In this document: positions 6,932 through 8,865 of the stretch, piece after piece | How positions within the stretch are numbered: position 1 is the stretch's first letter | How the letters are laid out: every line of letters begins with the position of its first letter | Assembly (NCBI GenBank): GCA_021129835.1 | Contig: JAJOKM010000045.1 | Span: 1 to 8,865, forward strand | Source: Thermodesulfovibrionales bacterium | GTDB lineage: Bacteria > Nitrospirota > Thermodesulfovibrionia > Thermodesulfovibrionales > Dissulfurispiraceae | Length of the DNA stretch: 8,865 nucleotides | Reading direction: 5' to 3' | The notes under the pieces: model-generated | The model's database searches: none | Told to the model about the DNA's origin: nothing | The model's input: the letters and a program-made list of their open reading frames with translations, nothing else | Position numbers and translations under genes: made by a program

Positions 6932-8098
6932 ATGTTGAAGATCGATGAAAAATTAATCAAGAATTTTGACTGGCTAACCCTTGCCATTGTTATAATCCTC
7001 TCTGTTGTCGGGATAATGACGATCTACAGTGCGACGAGACCTCCGATAGATATATTGGTGCATTCTGAGTTTTATTTAAAACAGGTGTTGTGGCTTGCAA
7101 TAGGCATAATCGCTTTATTCATCGTTGTACTCTTTGATTACAGATTGCTGCAGAGATATTCTTATCTTATTTTTGGATTGGGATTAGTCCTTCTCGTAAG
7201 CGTCTCTCTTGCAGGCGATGAGCGCATGGGGGCACAGAGATGGCTGAGTATAGGGCCCATTTCATTTCAGCCCTCTGAGCTTCTTAGGGTGTTTTTTATA
7301 ATCGGGGTTTCCTCTTACCTGATACATATCAGCCAGTATTTAAAGGAGAAGATTTCTATAAAGAGTGTGCTAATATTTGCGATACTCCCTGCAATATTTG
7401 TAATACTTCCTGTAGCATTATTGATTAAACAGCCTGATTTGGGTACCGCCATACTTTTGGCCTCTTTATTTGTGATCCTGTTAGTCTTCAAAGGGATAAT
7501 AAGCAAAAAGGCTATAGCATTTACTTTGATTGTTGGATTTATCTCGATTCCCTTTCTTGGACATATCCTCTGGGAAGGACTTAGGGATCATCAAAGAAAC
7601 CGCCTGATCGTCTTTCTTAATCCAGCCATAGATCCAACAGGTATAGGTTGGCAGGTTAATCAGTCAAAGATAGCCATAGGGTCTGGAGGTTTTTCGGGCA
7701 AGGGTTTTTTAGAAGGAACACAGGGTCCATTACGATTTTTACCAGAGAGACATACAGATTTTATATTCCCTGTCTTCGCTGAAGAGTGGGGCTTTATAGG
7801 AAGTATTGTGCTCCTTAGTCTCTTTTTAGTCTTGTTTTTACGCGGGTTAGATACGGCTGTCAAAGCAAGGGACAATTTTGGAAGGTTGGTCGCTTTCGGC
7901 ATAACTGCCATGTTTTTTATATATTTTTGTGTAAATATTGGCATGACCGTTGGTCTGATGCCAGTGGTGGGCATACCGTTGCCTTTTATTAGCTATGGGG
8001 GAACGGCGCTCCTTAGTAATTTCATAGCAGCGGGCATATTAATAAATATCAGGGCGAGGAGGTTTGAGTTTTTTTATCCTCCACAGAACCGGACTTGA
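6932..8098 (+). CDS. rodA: Rod shape-determining protein RodA (SEDS peptidoglycan glycosyltransferase)
   Basis: It polymerises lipid II into glycan strands during cell elongation, working with a class B PBP (PBP2). The protein has 388 residues and many membrane segments. SEDS motifs are clear: GAQRWLSIGPISFQPSELLR at 100-119, KQPDLGTA at 166-173, GWQVNQSKIAIGSGG at 239-253, FLPERHTDFIFPVFAEEWGF at 269-288 with the key Asp276, and PVVGIPLPFISYGGTALLSN at 344-363. It favours RodA over FtsW because of the NQSKIAIGSGG and GFLEGTQ blocks. No mreBCD or PBP2 gene is adjacent. The last residues (about YPPQNRT) and the stop codon look foreign: codons from about 8087 lie inside a minus-strand group II intron domain V hairpin. 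The native C-terminus probably ended near RRFEF. The ribosome site is weak. Confidence 0.95.
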   Translation: MLKIDEKLIKNFDWLTLAIVIILSVVGIMTIYSATRPPIDILVHSEFYLKQVLWLAIGIIALFIVVLFDYRLLQRYSYLIFGLGLVLLVSVSLAGDERMGAQRWLSIGPISFQPSELLRVFFIIGVSSYLIHISQYLKEKISIKSVLIFAILPAIFVILPVALLIKQPDLGTAILLASLFVILLVFKGIISKKAIAFTLIVGFISIPFLGHILWEGLRDHQRNRLIVFLNPAIDPTGIGWQVNQSKIAIGSGGFSGKGFLEGTQGPLRFLPERHTDFIFPVFAEEWGFIGSIVLLSLFLVLFLRGLDTAVKARDNFGRLVAFGITAMFFIYFCVNIGMTVGLMPVVGIPLPFISYGGTALLSNFIAAGILINIRARRFEFFYPPQNRT

Positions 8099-8118
8099 AG
8101 ATTTCCTTCATCCGGCTC
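8086..8118 (-). ncRNA. Group II intron domain V hairpin (remnant)
   Basis: Read on the minus strand, these 33 nt fold like canonical domain V, which is usually 34 nt. The lower stem GAGCCGGA pairs with TCCGGTTC, a two-base AG bulge follows on the 3' strand, and the upper stem TGAAG pairs with CTTCA around a GAAAT loop. The AGC of the catalytic triad region is at the expected place near the 5' end. The bulge and lower stem match the family; the upper stem is one pair short. The downstream bases TGTGGAGG resemble a usual linker to domain VI, but no clear domain VI follows. It overlaps the end of rodA on the opposite strand. Confidence 0.75.
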
Positions 8119-8141
8119 TTCAGGAACACATCCTCAATGCG

Positions 8142-8172
8142 AGTATAGAGTATAGAGTATAGAGTATAGAGT
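8142..8172. repeat. Heptamer tandem repeat, unit AGTATAG, 4.4 copies
   Basis: Four perfect AGTATAG units (8142-8148, 8149-8155, 8156-8162, 8163-8169) are followed by a partial AGT. The array sits exactly at the scar where the reverse transcriptase fragment ends and the domain V side begins. It has the same period as the GTGAACT array at 43-63 but an unrelated unit. Confidence 0.9.
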
Positions 8173-8173
8173 T

Positions 8174-8423
8174 GTGGTTTACGGTATCAAAGAATTTCTC
8201 AATATCCATATCCACTACATAGTTGACTGGCTTGGTCATTATGGTCTTATCCAGCACTTCTAAGGCATCGTGGCAACTCCTCTGGGGACGAAACCCAAAA
8301 GATACATCTACAAAGTCAACCTCCCAGATTGCTTCAAGAATCCTCTTTATCCCCATCTATGAGGACTTTATCCTCTGCCGAGGGAATGCCAAGCGGCCTT
8401 TTCTTCCCGCCTCCTCGATGCTG
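8174..8423 (-). pseudogene. Group II intron reverse transcriptase/maturase fragment, frameshifted
   Basis: Two reading frames together give a continuous piece of an LtrA-type reverse transcriptase. From 8423 to 8358 the frame reads GGGKKRPLGIPSAEDKVLI. After one extra base at 8357 the next frame (8356 to 8174) reads GIKRILEAIWEVDF, FGFRPQRSCHDALEVLDK and VVDMDIEKFFDTVNH. These correspond to RT motifs 2 to 3; DMDIEKFFD holds the first catalytic Asp. The YADD box, thumb, maturase and endonuclease regions are absent. After the H codon at 8174 the sequence turns into a heptamer repeat. Translation from 8356 to 8120 remains open but its last 18 or so residues come from the repeat and flank. Confidence 0.85.
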
Positions 8424-8442
8424 CCTCGGCAAGATCAGCAAG

Positions 8443-8580
8443 TCAGGTCCTGTCCTTGCGGATCGCTGGGTTTACCACCTCGAACCGCTGATCATCGGGA
8501 TAGGTGAACTCGCCAGAGCGGATCCAGGTCAAGATCGTCTGAACAGGGTGCTGGTTCACGGAATATTTCACGATTGCCAT
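8443..8580 (-). pseudogene. Truncated N-terminus of a DUF262-like protein
   Basis: A 45-codon minus-strand frame opens with MAIVKYSVNQHPVQ, then TILTWIRSGE. This resembles the beginning of DUF262 proteins, the family that includes GmrS/GmrD-type restriction nucleases against modified DNA. Those normally continue into an IPEIQRPFVW motif. Here the corresponding stretch is YPDDQRFEVVN, so the hallmark is lost, and a TGA stops the frame at 8443 shortly before the reverse transcriptase fragment begins. It starts 33 nt after the R' box of the attC-like site, the position of a cassette's first gene. The family call comes from recalled N-terminal similarity and is tentative; a short intact unknown gene is an alternative. 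Confidence 0.4.
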
Positions 8581-8612
8581 GACTCTATGTCGTCATTCTC
8601 CATTCTGTGTCG

Positions 8613-8698
8613 GCCTAACGACCAAGCTCACCGGCGTCTAAAAGCAGAGCGACGAATGAGCGGCGCTTTTAGCCGTCCGGTGCAGCGACTTGTTCGGT
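8613..8698 (-). other. Integron attC-like recombination site
   Basis: Read on the minus strand, an imperfect palindrome of 86 bp runs from ACCGAAC (R''-like, 8698-8692) to GTTAGGC (R', 8619-8613). GTTAGGC fits the attC consensus GTTRRRY exactly; ACCGAAC misses RYYYAAC at one base. Inside are L-box-like sequences GCTGCACC and GGTGAGC, which pair except for one extra G, the extrahelical base typical of attC. Then CACCGGACGGCTAAAAGC pairs with GCTTTTAGACGCCGGTG around a central loop. Spacers of 5-6 nt separate the R and L boxes. The stop codon of the upstream small ORF lies inside the site, as is common in gene cassettes. No integron integrase is in the window. Confidence 0.65.
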
Positions 8699-8865
8699 GT
8701 TTTTATTTCTTAGAGTCATTGCTCTCCGGCTTATTTCCTCAAGACTTAGCTCCTCATCTATGTCTTGGTCTTGCCTCCATTTGGTGTAATCGAATGGTTC
8801 TCTTTGAATAAGTGCAACGAAGCGCTCCGCTTCAATATCGCCAAGATGCTGCGCAAGAACTTGAA
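8669..8865 (-). CDS. Small unrecognised protein, C-terminal part (runs off the window)
   Basis: The last 64 residues are visible, beginning QVLAQHLGDIEAERFVALI and continuing REPFDYTKWRQ, then LSLEEISRRAMTLRNKN, and ending in a TAA within the attC-like site. The coding frame is open to the window edge, so the start is not seen. The sequence is charged and probably helical, without membrane segments. It recalls small uncharacterised proteins with an 'EAERF...REPFDYTKW' core that I associate with accessory and toxin-antitoxin-rich regions, but I cannot name a function. Its position directly before the attC-like site marks it as a likely gene-cassette ORF. Confidence 0.6.
   Translation of the reverse strand, partial: QVLAQHLGDIEAERFVALIQREPFDYTKWRQDQDIDEELSLEEISRRAMTLRNKNTEQVAAPDG

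Larger units (their letters stand above)
8086..8423 (-). mobile_element. Internally deleted group II intron remnant
   Basis: On the minus strand the order is a piece of reverse transcriptase (8423 down to 8174), a heptamer repeat (8172-8142), 23 nt of unassigned sequence, then domain V (8118-8086). In an intact intron about 1 kb of reverse transcriptase, maturase and domain IV sequence should separate the FFDTV motif from domain V, so the middle has been deleted. Domains I-III, the N-terminal part of the protein and the 5' end are also missing. The element cannot splice or move by itself. Confidence 0.7.

Noticed and set aside
8050..8082. GGAGG...CCTCC pairing on the minus strand as an intron domain VI
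   Set aside because: The CCTCC arm falls in codons of the native-looking RARRFEF of RodA, the loop is long, and no branch-point adenosine can be placed.
8223..8811. Plus-strand open frames of 94 and 160 codons at 8223-8507 and 8329-8811
   Set aside because: They run antisense to the reverse transcriptase fragment, the DUF262-like start and the attC-like stem; the translations show no domain and the minus strand explains the same bases better.
1..8865. CRISPR array, tRNA or rRNA genes, intact transposase
   Set aside because: No spaced direct repeats of CRISPR length, no cloverleaf-like or rRNA-like conserved sequence and no intact transposase or integrase frame were seen on either strand.

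Overview
The window carries a compact block of bacterial envelope-biogenesis genes followed by a short accessory end made of broken mobile DNA. The host is Gram-negative: there is a stand-alone ADP-heptose synthesis enzyme (LPS core), an RseP-type intramembrane protease, undecaprenyl-PP synthase and the MEP isoprenoid pathway. Gene order uppS-cdsA-dxr-rseP-rfaE2 and moderate-to-low GC would suit a Nitrospirota or deltaproteobacterial-type lineage, but this is inference from gene content and no marker gene in the window settles it.

Layout. (1) 1-111: leader with a heptamer tandem repeat and a strong ribosome binding site. (2) 112-6100: a tightly packed plus-strand run: a secreted FG-GAP repeat protein, uppS, cdsA, dxr, rseP and rfaE2. 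Each of the first five overlaps the next by 4 to about 26 nt, and only 15 nt separate rseP from rfaE2, so it reads as one operon. (3) 6082-6750: a minus-strand DEDD 3'-5' exonuclease whose 3' end overlaps rfaE2 tail to tail. (4) 6751-6931: a divergent intergenic region with a candidate promoter and a perfect 13-bp tandem duplication. (5) 6932-8098: rodA, the SEDS glycosyltransferase of elongation. (6) 8086-8865: a minus-strand relic region. From its upstream side (8865 downwards) it reads: the C-terminal part of a small unrecognised ORF; an integron attC-like site containing that ORF's stop codon; the start of a DUF262-like ORF; a frameshifted piece of a group II intron reverse transcriptase; a second heptamer repeat; and a group II intron domain V hairpin that overlaps the last codons and stop of rodA.

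How the genes work together. Dxr supplies isoprenoid precursors, UppS makes the C55 lipid carrier, and that carrier feeds peptidoglycan synthesis (RodA polymerises lipid II). CdsA makes CDP-diacylglycerol for phospholipids. RseP handles envelope-stress or signal proteolysis, and RfaE2 feeds LPS heptose synthesis.

I did not find a convincing new biological system. The parts most worth a second look are at the right end: the group II intron remnant fused onto the 3' end of rodA, its internal deletion bridged by heptamer repeats, and the attC-like cassette boundary beside it.
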